In this document: positions 26,496 to 35,275 of the stretch, piece by piece
Position numbering within the stretch: the first letter of the stretch is position 1
Layout of the letters: each line of letters opens with the position of its first letter
Source of the DNA: Halotalea alkalilenta DSM 17697
GTDB lineage: Bacteria > Pseudomonadota > Gammaproteobacteria > Pseudomonadales > Halomonadaceae
Assembly (NCBI RefSeq): GCF_000621205.1
Contig: NZ_KK211233.1
Span: forward strand, 1-64,000
DNA: 64,000 bases
Direction of reading: 5' to 3'
Program-made: the position numbers and the translations under genes
The notes under the pieces: generated by a model
What the model was told of the DNA's origin: nothing
Databases searched by the model: none
What the model saw: only the letters and a program-made list of their open reading frames with translations

Positions 26496-26584
26496 ATGGG
26501 GTTCCCATCTGACACAAGCAATCCCGCCAACTGGCTCTATGGCTCCGTCGAGGCGATTCACTAGGGTAGGGGCCAAGGCGATTC
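26496..26584. promoter_or_regulatory. Candidate MocR operators in the divergent intergenic region
   Basis: AGGCGATTC occurs twice in the same orientation, at 26551-26559 and 26576-26584, 25 bp apart. ATGGG-GTT-CCCAT forms a 13-bp palindrome at 26496-26508. MocR regulators often bind direct repeats near their divergent promoters, so these are reasonable but unproven sites. Confidence 0.45.
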
Positions 26585-26638
26585 GCCCTAATGACTGATC
26601 GACTACAACGATAACGAAACGCCTTGGAGAGCTGACGT

Positions 26639-27517
26639 ATGCATGCCCCTGCCCCTTTCTCCCGCTTGTTCACCGCCACCGCGCTGATGCTGACCACCCT
26701 CGGGATGCTCGCGGCCCCGCTGGCCCAGGCCGCCGATCTCGATGAGATCGAGTCGCGGGGCTACATGAGCGTGGCCACCGAGGATGACTACGCACCGTTC
26801 AATTTCATGAACAATGGCCAGCCCGACGGCTTCAACAAGGACATGATCGACGAGCTGAAACAGTATGCGTCGTTCGACGTTCGCCAGGATATCCTGCCGT
26901 GGACCGGGCTGCTCGCTTCGGTGGCCAATCGCCAGTACGACGCGGCGATCACCGGTGCGTCGCTGACCGTCGATCGGCTCCGTGCGCTCAATTTCGCCCC
27001 GCCGATCGCCTCGGCCCAGCACTTCTACGTCAAGCGCAAGGGCGATGACCGGCTCAACTCGGTCGCTGACCTGAGTGGCAAGATCGTCGGTGTCCAGGCA
27101 GGCAGCGCGCTGCTCGCTCGGCTTCCCGAGCTCGAAACGATGCTCGAGGCTTCCGGTGGCAAGCTTGGAGAAGTGGTGCAGTACCAGTCCTACCCCGAGG
27201 CCTATGCCGATCTCGCCAATGGACGGCTCGACTACGTGATCGATTCGATCGTGCCGGTCAACAACCTGGTGAGTACCCGACCTGACGTCTTCGAGCGCGG
27301 CCAGGCGGTTTCCGGCGGCGGCTTCGTCGGCTGGCCGGTGCCGAAGACGAGCCCTGAGCTGCTCGCCTTCCTGACCGAGTTCCTCGATCACCTGCGCGAG
27401 AACGGCCGCCTGGCCGAGCTGCAAGAGAAGTGGTTTGGCGAATCGTTCGACGATCTGCCCACCGAGCCGATCACCACGGCGGACCAGTTCCGCGAGTTGG
27501 CCGGCCTCGAAGAGTAG
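26639..27517 (+). CDS. Periplasmic amino acid-binding protein of ABC transporter
   Basis: Family 3 solute-binding protein of 292 residues that captures a polar amino acid or related compound in the periplasm. A signal peptide ends at about residue 31 (MLAAPLAQAADL, cleavage after AQA). The mature part has SVATEDDYAPFNFMNNGQPD, DGFNKDMIDEL and WTGLLASVANRQYDAAITG, the standard ligand-cleft layout. Two permeases and an ATPase follow in one operon. The promoter region is shared with the divergent MocR gene. Ligand not predictable from sequence; the nearby omega-aminotransferase suggests an amino acid with a side-chain or terminal amine. Confidence 0.87.
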   Translation: MHAPAPFSRLFTATALMLTTLGMLAAPLAQAADLDEIESRGYMSVATEDDYAPFNFMNNGQPDGFNKDMIDELKQYASFDVRQDILPWTGLLASVANRQYDAAITGASLTVDRLRALNFAPPIASAQHFYVKRKGDDRLNSVADLSGKIVGVQAGSALLARLPELETMLEASGGKLGEVVQYQSYPEAYADLANGRLDYVIDSIVPVNNLVSTRPDVFERGQAVSGGGFVGWPVPKTSPELLAFLTEFLDHLRENGRLAELQEKWFGESFDDLPTEPITTADQFRELAGLEE

Positions 27518-27599
27518 TCCCGTCGTCGCGGCGGCGCTCGCCGCCGCGGATTGAAATCCAGCCGCTTCGCCGCGCTATGCGCGGTGCGAGGAGTCGTCT

Positions 27600-28241
27600 T
27601 TGAATTCGCAAACCTGGCTGCTGCTGCTCGAAGGAGCGTGGACCACGGTATGGATCTCGGCCGTCTCGATCGCCATCGGGGTGGTCCTGGGGCTTGGCAT
27701 CGCCCTGGTGCGGATGCTGAGGATTCCATTCGTCGACCAGCTGTTGGTGCTCTACGTCAGCATCGCGCGGGCGACGCCACTGGTCACGCTGGTGCTGTTC
27801 ATCTTCCTCGTCGCGCCGACCTTCGGCATCGTGATGAATCGCAACCTGGCCGCGATCCTCGCCCTGACGCTCAATACCGCTGCATTCAACGCTGAAATCT
27901 GGCGCGGTGCCTTCCTCTCGTTCTCCAAGGAGCAGCGTGAGGCGGCGATGGCCTGCGGGATGACACCGTGGCTCTGTTTTCGCCGGATCATGCTGCCGCA
28001 GATGATCACCGTGAGCCTCCCTGGGCTGGTCAACGAGATGTCGTTTCTGATCAAGGGCAGCCCTGCGATCGCGGTGATCGGTATCGTCGACCTGACCCGC
28101 GTGACCAATCGCATCTCTGCGGTTACTTACGAACCGCTGCCACCGATCCTCGCCGCCGCCTTACTCTACATGGTGGTGATCTACGCCCTGATCCAGCTGC
28201 AGGCGCTCGCCGAGTGGCGCGCCCACCGGCTAGCGGTCTGA
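27600..28241 (+). CDS. Amino acid ABC transporter permease (HisM/HisQ type), first
   Basis: Membrane subunit of 213 residues with about five segments. The EAA loop that contacts the ATPase is visible as EQREAAMACGMTPWLCFRRI, followed by MLPQMITVSLPGLVNE. The start codon is TTG with GAGGAG seven bases ahead; the 82-base gap from the binding-protein gene is short enough for one transcript. It would pair with the next permease as a heterodimer. Confidence 0.86.
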   Translation: MNSQTWLLLLEGAWTTVWISAVSIAIGVVLGLGIALVRMLRIPFVDQLLVLYVSIARATPLVTLVLFIFLVAPTFGIVMNRNLAAILALTLNTAAFNAEIWRGAFLSFSKEQREAAMACGMTPWLCFRRIMLPQMITVSLPGLVNEMSFLIKGSPAIAVIGIVDLTRVTNRISAVTYEPLPPILAAALLYMVVIYALIQLQALAEWRAHRLAV

Positions 28242-28251
28242 GGAAAATCCG

Positions 28252-28917
28252 ATGGAAAACTGGCAAATCGTCTGGGAAGCCCGGGACAGTCTGATCTCAG
28301 GCCTGTTCACCACGATCGAGATATTCCTGATCGGCAGCGTGCTCGCCTTCCTGCTCGGCTGCCTGGTGGTCTACCTGCTCGAGCAGGCCGGCCCCTGGCT
28401 GCGCCGAGCGCTGCGGGTGGCGATCGATTTGATGCGTACGCTGCCGTTTCTGATCTTCGCTTACCTGCTTTACTACGGCTTGCCGAGCCTCGGGGTGCGG
28501 CTCGACGCCTGGACCGCGGGCCTGATCGCGCTGGTGATCTACCACGGCGCCTACTTCGCCGAGATGCTGCGCGGTGCGCGGCTGGTGATGCCGGCAGGCG
28601 GCGTGGAGGCGGCTCGGGCCTGTGGCTTCCACGGTTTCACCCTGTTCCGTCGTATCCTGCTGCCGCAGCTTTTGATCCGGGTCCGGCCGCTGATCGGCAA
28701 CCAGCTGATCTACTGCCTCAAGGACACCGCCTTCCTGACCATCATCACGGTCAACGAACTGACGGCGGCAGCCAATTCGATCCAGGCGATCTATTTCATT
28801 CCGATGGAGGCGTTCGTCGCCGTGATCGGGCTTTACTGGATGGTCAGCATCGTCATCGAGCTGTTGGTCAAATGGGCCGGCAGGTTCGGCCGCAAGCGAG
28901 GATTCGATCATGTCTGA
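28252..28917 (+). CDS. Amino acid ABC transporter permease, second
   Basis: Second membrane subunit, 221 residues. The EAA loop is GGVEAARACGFHGFTLFRRI followed by LLPQLLIRVRPLIGNQLI. Hydrophobic segments begin at IEIFLIGSVLAFLLGCLVV and FAEMLRGARL precedes the loop as in HisQ/GlnP-type proteins. Ten bases separate it from the first permease, and its end overlaps the ATPase start by eight bases. Confidence 0.86.
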   Translation: MENWQIVWEARDSLISGLFTTIEIFLIGSVLAFLLGCLVVYLLEQAGPWLRRALRVAIDLMRTLPFLIFAYLLYYGLPSLGVRLDAWTAGLIALVIYHGAYFAEMLRGARLVMPAGGVEAARACGFHGFTLFRRILLPQLLIRVRPLIGNQLIYCLKDTAFLTIITVNELTAAANSIQAIYFIPMEAFVAVIGLYWMVSIVIELLVKWAGRFGRKRGFDHV

Positions 28918-29668
28918 GGTTCCCGTCGTCAGCCTCGAGGGCGTGTCGAAGAGTTTCAACGGGGTGGAGGTGCTGCGCGACATCCATCTCGAAGTCGCCC
29001 GTGGCGAGGTGGTCAGCGTGCTTGGGGCGTCCGGCTCGGGCAAGTCGACCATGCTGCGCTGCATCAACTGGCTCGAGCAGCCGGATCGCGGCACGGTCAA
29101 AATCAACGGCGAGCATATCGGTGTCGACGCGCAGGGCAAGCAGATGTCGGTTCGCGCGTTGGCCAGCCTGCGTGCGCGCACCGGGATGGTGTTCCAGAGT
29201 TTCAATCTATGGCCCCACCTCACCGTGCTGCAGAACGTCATCGAGGCGCCGGTGCACGTCAAGCGGATTCCGCGCAGCCGTGCGGTGGAGGAGGCGCTGG
29301 CGCTGCTCGACAAGGTCGGCATGGGGCATAAGCGCGATGCCTACCCCTACACCTTATCCGGTGGGCAGAAGCAGCGGGTGGCGATCGCGCGCGCCTTGGC
29401 GATGGCGCCGGAGGTGCTGCTGTTCGACGAGCCGACCTCGGCGCTCGACCCGGAACTGGTCGGCGAGGTGCTGGCGGTGATGCGCGCACTCTCCCTGGAT
29501 GGCTACACCATGGTGGTGGTCACCCATGAGATGGAGTTCGCCCGCGCGGTGTCCGACCAGGTGGTGTTCCTCGACAAGGGCAAGCTGATCGAGCGCGCGC
29601 CTCCCGAGCGGTTCTTCACCGCCCCCGAGAGCGAGCGGGTGCAGCGCTTCCTCGCCACTCACCGCTAG
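28910..29668 (+). CDS. Amino acid ABC transporter ATP-binding protein
   Basis: Cytoplasmic ATPase of 252 residues that powers the importer. Walker A GASGSGKSTMLRCINWLEQP, Q-loop VFQSFNLWPHLTV, signature YTLSGGQKQRVAIARALA, Walker B VLLFDEPTSALDPELVGEVL and H-switch VVVTHEMEFARAV are all intact. Sequence is typical of the HisP/GlnQ group of polar amino acid importers. Last gene of the transporter operon; two hairpins follow. Confidence 0.93.
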   Translation: MSEVPVVSLEGVSKSFNGVEVLRDIHLEVARGEVVSVLGASGSGKSTMLRCINWLEQPDRGTVKINGEHIGVDAQGKQMSVRALASLRARTGMVFQSFNLWPHLTVLQNVIEAPVHVKRIPRSRAVEEALALLDKVGMGHKRDAYPYTLSGGQKQRVAIARALAMAPEVLLFDEPTSALDPELVGEVLAVMRALSLDGYTMVVVTHEMEFARAVSDQVVFLDKGKLIERAPPERFFTAPESERVQRFLATHR

Positions 29669-30011
29669 CGAGCGGTTTACGCACATGGCGCGAGATGCCC
29701 CCACTGTGGCAAGATGAGGGTCAATTTCCGCTTGGCGTATCGCTCGACGCCCCGTGCCGACCGTCACGGGGCGCTCCCAGTCCCGCCCACGCCGCGACGC
29801 CGCTTCACGAGAGCGGCGTCGCGGCGGCGTCTTTGACCTTCCCCCGCACCGCGAGGTGGGCATGGCGTTGGCGAGGCTGAGCTTCTTTTCTCACCGGAAC
29901 GAAGGCGAACACGGCCGTTCCGCCGGCGCTCGATCGAATGGTGTGCTGCGACGACCAGATCCGGGTCGCGACCCATCCGCTCGATCCATAGCTACGTGAC
30001 GAGGAGGCTCC
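29669..30011 (+). terminator. Gene-free gap with two tandem hairpins between the transporter and ilvD
   Basis: CGCCCCGTG/CACGGGGCG (29748-29756 with 29765-29773, 8-base loop) is followed by a 14-bp perfect stem, 29791-29804 with 29812-29825, with a 7-base loop. The second has only a short TCTTT after it. They probably end the transporter transcript. The rest of the gap should hold the ilvD promoter, but I see no clear -35/-10 pair. GAGGAGG just before 30012 is the ilvD ribosome binding site. Confidence 0.6.
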
Positions 30012-31862
30012 ATGCCCACATACCGTTCCCGTACCACCACCGCGGGCCGCAACATGGCCGGCGCGCGCGCTCTGTGGCGCGCCACCGGCATGCAGGACGG
30101 CGATTTCGAAAAGCCGATCGTCGCGGTGGCCAACTCCTTCACCCAGTTCGTGCCCGGTCACGTCCACCTGAAAGACATGGGGCAACTGGTCGCTCGCGAG
30201 ATCGAGCGCGCCGGCGGGGTGGCCAAGGAGTTCAACACCATCGCGGTCGACGATGGCATCGCCATGGGCCACGACGGGATGCTCTATTCGCTGCCCTCCC
30301 GCGACATCATCGCCGATTCGGTCGAGTACATGGTCAATGCGCACTGCGCCGATGCCTTGGTGTGCATCTCCAACTGCGACAAGATCACACCCGGCATGCT
30401 GATGGCGGCGATGCGGCTCAACATCCCGGTGATCTTCGTTTCCGGCGGGCCGATGGAGGCGGGCAAGACCAAGCTGCTCAACCACGGGCTCGATCTGGTC
30501 GATGCGATGGTGATGGCCGCCGACGACAGCGTCGATGACGAGACCCTGGCCGAGGTCGAGCGCAGCGCCTGCCCGACCTGTGGCAGCTGTTCGGGGATGT
30601 TCACCGCCAACTCGATGAACTGCCTCACCGAGGCGCTCGGCCTGGCGCTGCCGGGCAACGGCACGGTGCTCGCCACCCACGCCGATCGCAAGCGTCTGTT
30701 CGAGCGCGCCGGCCACACCATCGTCGAGCTGGCGCGGCGCTACTACGAGCAGGACGACGCCTCGGTGCTGCCGCGCTCGATCGGCTCGCGCGATGCGTTC
30801 AAGAACGCCATGACCCTCGACATCGCGATGGGCGGTTCGACCAACACCATCCTGCACCTGCTCGCCGCGGCCCAGGAAGGCGAGGTCGACTTCACCATGG
30901 CCGACATCGACAAGCTCTCCCGCGAAGTGCCGCAGCTCTGCAAGCTGGCACCGAACACCCAGAAGTACCACATCGAGGATTGCCACCGTGCCGGTGGGAT
31001 CATGGGGATCCTCGGCGAGCTCGACCGCGCCGGGGTGCTCAATACCAGCCTGCCGACCGTGCATGCCCCGAGCCTCGCCGCCGCGCTCGACGAGTGGGAC
31101 ATCATGCGCAGCCCCTCGCCCGAGGTGGTCGAGTTCTTCAAGGCCGGGCCTGGCGGTGTGCGTACCCAGCAGGCGTTCTCGCAGAGCGCGCGCTGGCCGA
31201 GCCTCGACGGTGACCGCGCCCAGGGCTGCATCCGCGATCTCGAGCACGCCTTCTCTCCCGAAGGCGGCCTTGCGGTGCTGTTCGGCAACATCGCCGAGAG
31301 CGGCTGCGTGGTGAAGACCGCAGGGGTCGACGACTCGATCCTGGTGTTCGAGGGCCCGGCCCATGTGGTCGAGTCCCAGGACCAGGCGGTCGAGCACGTG
31401 CTCAGCGGTAAGGTGAAGGCGGGTGAGGTGGTGGTGATCCGCTACGAGGGGCCGAAGGGGGGGCCGGGCATGCAGGAGATGCTCTACCCGACCTCGTATC
31501 TCAAGTCCAAGGGGCTCGGTAAGGCCTGCGCGCTGCTCACCGACGGGCGCTTCTCCGGTGGCACTTCGGGGCTCTCGATCGGCCACGTCTCCCCCGAGGC
31601 CGCGGCGGGCGGTGCGATCGGGCTGGTCGAGCAGGGTGACCTGATCCGCATCGACATCCCCAGCCGGCGTATCGACGTGCTGCTCGACCCTGCCGAGCTG
31701 GCTCGTCGCCGGGAGGCGATGGAGGCGCGCGGTGACAAGGCGTGGAAGCCCTCGATCGAGCGCGTCCGCCGGGTCAGCGCTGCGCTCAAGGCCTATGCGA
31801 TGCTCGCCACCTCCGCCGACCGCGGCGCGGTGCGGGACCTGGCCAAGCTCGAGGATCGTTGA
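30012..31862 (+). CDS. ilvD: Dihydroxy-acid dehydratase
   Basis: Iron-sulfur enzyme of valine, isoleucine and leucine synthesis; removes water from 2,3-dihydroxy acids to give 2-keto acids. Cysteines for the cluster are in [13 protein letters not shown] and [19 protein letters not shown], the IlvD/EDD signature. The second signature [19 protein letters not shown] and [11 protein letters not shown] lie near the end. Length 616 is normal for the E. coli type. GAGGAGG lies four bases before the ATG. Not linked to other ilv genes here. A perfect terminator follows. Confidence 0.97.
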   Translation: MPTYRSRTTTAGRNMAGARALWRATGMQDGDFEKPIVAVANSFTQFVPGHVHLKDMGQLVAREIERAGGVAKEFNTIAVDDGIAMGHDGMLYSLPSRDIIADSVEYMVNAHCADALVCISNCDKITPGMLMAAMRLNIPVIFVSGGPMEAGKTKLLNHGLDLVDAMVMAADDSVDDETLAEVERSACPTCGSCSGMFTANSMNCLTEALGLALPGNGTVLATHADRKRLFERAGHTIVELARRYYEQDDASVLPRSIGSRDAFKNAMTLDIAMGGSTNTILHLLAAAQEGEVDFTMADIDKLSREVPQLCKLAPNTQKYHIEDCHRAGGIMGILGELDRAGVLNTSLPTVHAPSLAAALDEWDIMRSPSPEVVEFFKAGPGGVRTQQAFSQSARWPSLDGDRAQGCIRDLEHAFSPEGGLAVLFGNIAESGCVVKTAGVDDSILVFEGPAHVVESQDQAVEHVLSGKVKAGEVVVIRYEGPKGGPGMQEMLYPTSYLKSKGLGKACALLTDGRFSGGTSGLSIGHVSPEAAAGGAIGLVEQGDLIRIDIPSRRIDVLLDPAELARRREAMEARGDKAWKPSIERVRRVSAALKAYAMLATSADRGAVRDLAKLEDR

Positions 31863-31887
31863 CCCCGCGTTATCGCTTGCCGTTCTG

Positions 31888-31915
31888 ACACGCCCCCGCC
31901 ATCGCGGGGGCGTGT
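31888..31915. terminator. Bidirectional-type terminator between ilvD and the heme receptor gene
   Basis: A perfect 12-bp stem (ACACGCCCCCGC with GCGGGGGCGTGT) around a 4-base loop, followed by GCGTTTC. It sits between the convergent stop codons of ilvD and the receptor gene. Confidence 0.85.
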
Positions 31916-31933
31916 GCGTTTCAGCCCTGGAAC

Positions 31934-34156
31934 CTAGAACACGTACTCGACGCTGGCGCCGAAGTTGCGTCCCGGTTGGGTATAGCGGTCGATACCGGCG
32001 TTGGTGGCAAGACCGCGAACGTCGTCCCACACCCAATACTGCTTGTCGGCGAGGTTGAACACGCCGCCGCGCAGGGTCAGGTGCTCGCCGACGCGCAGGT
32101 AGCCGGTCAGGTCGTAGAGCTGGTAGGCGCCCGGGGCGTAGGGGCTTGCGCCGGCGTCGGCCTGGCTGACGTGATTGACGAAGGTCGCCGCCAGCTCGCT
32201 GCCCCAGCGCTGGCTCGGGGCGTCGTAGCCGAGGCTGACCACGCCCTGGACCGGCGGTACCGATTGGATCGCGCCGCCGTCCTCGAGGTTCTTGCCCTCG
32301 ATGTAGGCCAATGCGCCGCGCAGCGACAGGCCCTGGGCCCAGCCGAAGGCCTGCGCCAGGTCGAGCACGCCCTTGGCCTCGAAGCCGCGGATCAGCGCAC
32401 GGTCGAGGTTCCGGGTGGTGAATTCACCAAATGGATAGTTCGCGGGATCGATGCTGACCGAGGCGTTGCTCTCGATGAAGTTGCGGTAGTGGGTATAGAA
32501 GCTGGTCACTTCCGCGCTGCCCAGGCGCCCGTCGAAGCGCAGGCCGAGCTCGACGAAGCGGCTGTACTCGGGCTGCAGGTCGGGGTTGGCGACAATCCGG
32601 TAGGGGCGTCCGGCGACGGCATAGTCGTAGTAGAGCTCGTCGTAGGAGGGCGCGCGGAAGCCGAAGCCGGTCTTGCCGAACAGCTGGAGGTTGGGGGTGA
32701 ACCGCCAGGTGCCGCCGATCTGGCCGGTGAGCGCGCGATCCTCGGCGTCATCGTAGGACTGCGAGGTCAGGCCGTCGTTGTCCAGGTCGTAGGAGTAGCG
32801 GTCGAAGCGCAGCGCCGGGGTGAGCGAGCCTCGATCATCGGCGAACGACAGCCGATCCTGCAGGTAGAGCCCTATGCGGGTCGCCGTGCCGGGGGGCGAG
32901 AAGCGGGTGGCCTCCACGCTCCCTGCGTCGAGGTTGAAGTCGCTGTTGCGGTTGTTGTAGGCGTCGCGCTTGATCACTACCCCGTAGGCGAGCTGCTGCG
33001 GTACACCGAGCTCCAGCGCCTTGGCGAAGTCGGCCTTGAGCTGCCAGCTGTTCTGGGTGTATTCGCGGTCGACCTTGCGGTCATAGGCGCTGGCGGCAGT
33101 GGCATAGGTGAACGAACTGTCGTCGATCGTCGAGGTGCGCTGCCAGTCGAGGCGCCAGCGGACGTCGTCGAACATCGCGGTGTCGAGCATCGCATCCTGG
33201 TAGATGCCGAGGCGGGTGCGGGTCAGCGAGTCGTCGGTGAAGTAGTCGCGATAGCTCGAGGTCTCCGAGGAGAACGTGTGCAGCTGCGAGGAGGCGCGAT
33301 ACTTTTGCGCGACCATGCCGATGCGGCCGTTGTCCATCACCCGCTGCAGCTTGAGCAGCAGGTCGTAGTTGTCGATGTCGCCCGGGTCCGGGGTGGTGCG
33401 CGACGTGCCGCTGGTGCGGTCGTCGCTGCCGTTGCTTTCGTGGTTCCTGGTGGCCTGGCCGTGGCGGTTGGTCAGTACCAGCATCGATTCGTACTCGCCT
33501 CGACGCGCCGCCAGGGTGGTGCTCTCGAAGAACCCTTTCCGATCGCTGCGGTATCCGGCCTTGAAGCTGGCGTAGCTGTCGTCCCCGCTCGGGGCGAGGA
33601 AATCCTCGGGCGCCTTGAGCCGCATGTCGACCACGCCGCTGAGCCCCGATCCCGCCACGGCGTCGCCGCCCTTGATCACGTTGATCCCGGCGAGGGACTC
33701 GACGTCGACGCTGACCCGGCTGCTTTTCAGATAGGTCGAAGTAGGACCGTAGCTCTCCGCCATCTCGAGTCCGTCGAGTCCGATCGATACCCTGTTCTCA
33801 TCCAGTCCGCGCACGTTGAAGCCGGCGAGGCCGAAGCGTCCCTTGTTGGTCACCAGTACCCCGGGTTCGTAGCGGGTGGCGTCCGCGATCGAGTAGGACA
33901 AGGTGCTGGCCAGCTTCTCCGCGTCGACCGTGGCGACGGTGCTCTGTTCCAGAGTGGTGCGCTCGACCGCGGAGGGCGCGCGCTTGGCGTTGACTTCCAG
34001 CGTCGGCAGCGAAACCGGATGCTCGCTTTGCTGGGTCATGGCGGTCTGTGCCTGGGCCGCGGAGGCGGCCAGCGATATGGCGATCGCCAGCGGAGAGACG
34101 AGCAGGCTGGCCGGCCGGCGTTGGCAACGCGTGGCCGAGTGTGGCGAGGTCTTCAT
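31934..34156 (-). CDS. TonB-dependent heme/hemoglobin receptor
   Basis: Outer-membrane beta-barrel of 740 residues that imports heme with TonB energy. A signal peptide ends near AASAAQAQT. The plug contains FGLAGFNVRGLDENRVSIGL and VIKGGDAVAGSGLSGVVDM. In the barrel, FRAPSYDELY followed by NPDLQPE matches the FRAP and NPNL boxes of heme receptors. The last residue is Phe (VEYVF), as needed for barrel assembly. Divergent from hmuTUV with a Fur box between, so it should be iron-repressed. No clear ribosome binding site precedes the ATG. Local tonB/exbBD genes are absent. Confidence 0.9.
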   Translation of the reverse strand: MKTSPHSATRCQRRPASLLVSPLAIAISLAASAAQAQTAMTQQSEHPVSLPTLEVNAKRAPSAVERTTLEQSTVATVDAEKLASTLSYSIADATRYEPGVLVTNKGRFGLAGFNVRGLDENRVSIGLDGLEMAESYGPTSTYLKSSRVSVDVESLAGINVIKGGDAVAGSGLSGVVDMRLKAPEDFLAPSGDDSYASFKAGYRSDRKGFFESTTLAARRGEYESMLVLTNRHGQATRNHESNGSDDRTSGTSRTTPDPGDIDNYDLLLKLQRVMDNGRIGMVAQKYRASSQLHTFSSETSSYRDYFTDDSLTRTRLGIYQDAMLDTAMFDDVRWRLDWQRTSTIDDSSFTYATAASAYDRKVDREYTQNSWQLKADFAKALELGVPQQLAYGVVIKRDAYNNRNSDFNLDAGSVEATRFSPPGTATRIGLYLQDRLSFADDRGSLTPALRFDRYSYDLDNDGLTSQSYDDAEDRALTGQIGGTWRFTPNLQLFGKTGFGFRAPSYDELYYDYAVAGRPYRIVANPDLQPEYSRFVELGLRFDGRLGSAEVTSFYTHYRNFIESNASVSIDPANYPFGEFTTRNLDRALIRGFEAKGVLDLAQAFGWAQGLSLRGALAYIEGKNLEDGGAIQSVPPVQGVVSLGYDAPSQRWGSELAATFVNHVSQADAGASPYAPGAYQLYDLTGYLRVGEHLTLRGGVFNLADKQYWVWDDVRGLATNAGIDRYTQPGRNFGASVEYVF

Positions 34157-34214
34157 GATGGCTGGTTGGGTGCCCTTGAATGTTATATGGCGAAAGGTTC
34201 GAGGATCGTTTTTT

Positions 34215-34233
34215 AATGATATTTATTGTCATT
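34215..34233. promoter_or_regulatory. Fur box between heme receptor and hmuTUV
   Basis: TGATATT-T-ATTGTCA (34217-34231) matches the 7-1-7 Fur consensus TGATAAT-A-ATTATCA at 12 of 14 arm positions. It lies about 60 bases upstream of the receptor start and about 195 upstream of hmuT, in an AT-rich stretch that should hold both promoters. Confidence 0.8.
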
Positions 34234-34426
34234 GGTATTCTAATGTCGTTCGCATTCCTGCGCTATGCCCGCATAGGGTCCAAGACCCAGCATTAGGAGG
34301 GCGCCTGCCCGGCGTACCACCATCGATCAGGCTCGATGCCCGGGCGAAGGCTGACGTGTGCGCGAAATTTTCTCGAAGTTGGTGGTTTTCTTGCACGAAG
34401 TGCGTGATGAGCAGAGGGGATTCGAA

Positions 34427-35275
34427 ATGAGAAGGCTGCAATGCAGGGGCGTCGCCGTGCTGCTGCTGTTCGGTCTGCTGGGCGCTGTCCGCTTCGCTTG
34501 GGCCGCGGCCGATACCGTGGTGGTCGGCGGCGATGTCGCCGAGATCGTGGCCGAACTGGGGCGCACCGAGGTGCTGGTGGGCCGCGACGACACCGGCGTC
34601 TATCCCGCTGAGATCGCGCTGCTGCCGTCGGTCGGCTATCTGCGCAGGCTCTCCGCGGAGAGCGTGCTTTCGCTCGGTGCCCGACGGCTGCTGGTCAGCG
34701 ACGCGGCGCAGCCGCGCGAGACGCTCGCCCAGCTCGAGGCGAGCGGCGTCGAGGTGGTGCGCATCGACGCTGGGCAGGATTTCGATGCGCTGGAGCGCAA
34801 GGTCCGGCAGGTCGCCACCGCGCTCGATGCAAAAGCCCAGGGTGAGGGGCTGATCGCGCGCCTCGACGAGCAGCGTGCGCGGGTCGAGGGCCTGGCGCCG
34901 CTCCATTCGCGTGCGCTGTTCATTCTCGGCCACGGCGGGGCGCCGATGGTGGCGGGCCGGGGCAACTCGGCGGATGCCGCGATGCGCCTCGCCGGGCTCG
35001 ACTGGCGGCCCGACTTTTCCGGCTACAAGCGAGTGGGGGGAGAAGCGCTGGTGGCGCTCGCCCCCGAGGTGGTGCTGATCTCGCCTATCGGTCTAGAAGC
35101 GCTGGGCGGCGAGGAGGCGCTGTGGCGCATGCCGGGTATCGGCATGACCCCTGCGGGACGAGAACGACGCTATATCGAGGTCGACGAGCAGGCCTTGCTC
35201 GGCTTCGGTCCGCGCACGCCTGAAGCGATCCTGGCGCTGCACGCCGCGCTGGCCGAAGACGAGGCCGGTAGATGA
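34427..35275 (+). CDS. hmuT: Periplasmic heme-binding protein HmuT
   Basis: Class III-type periplasmic carrier that takes heme from the outer-membrane receptor to the permease. The signal sequence is RGVAVLLLFGLLGAVRFAWA, followed by the mature start ADTVVVGGDVAEIVAELG. The core shows LLPSVGYLRRLSAESVLSLG, a typical HmuT feature, and ILGHGGAPMVAGRGNSADA. The ATG has GAGGGG eight bases ahead; an in-frame GTG lies 23 codons upstream without one. Its end overlaps the hmuU start. The tyrosine ligand expected in HmuT proteins is plausibly that of PSVGYLR. Confidence 0.88.
   Translation: MRRLQCRGVAVLLLFGLLGAVRFAWAAADTVVVGGDVAEIVAELGRTEVLVGRDDTGVYPAEIALLPSVGYLRRLSAESVLSLGARRLLVSDAAQPRETLAQLEASGVEVVRIDAGQDFDALERKVRQVATALDAKAQGEGLIARLDEQRARVEGLAPLHSRALFILGHGGAPMVAGRGNSADAAMRLAGLDWRPDFSGYKRVGGEALVALAPEVVLISPIGLEALGGEEALWRMPGIGMTPAGRERRYIEVDEQALLGFGPRTPEAILALHAALAEDEAGR

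Noticed and set aside
31976-34216. Open frame of 746 codons on the plus strand
   Set aside because: It is the antisense frame of the heme receptor, which has a signal peptide, plug and barrel motifs.
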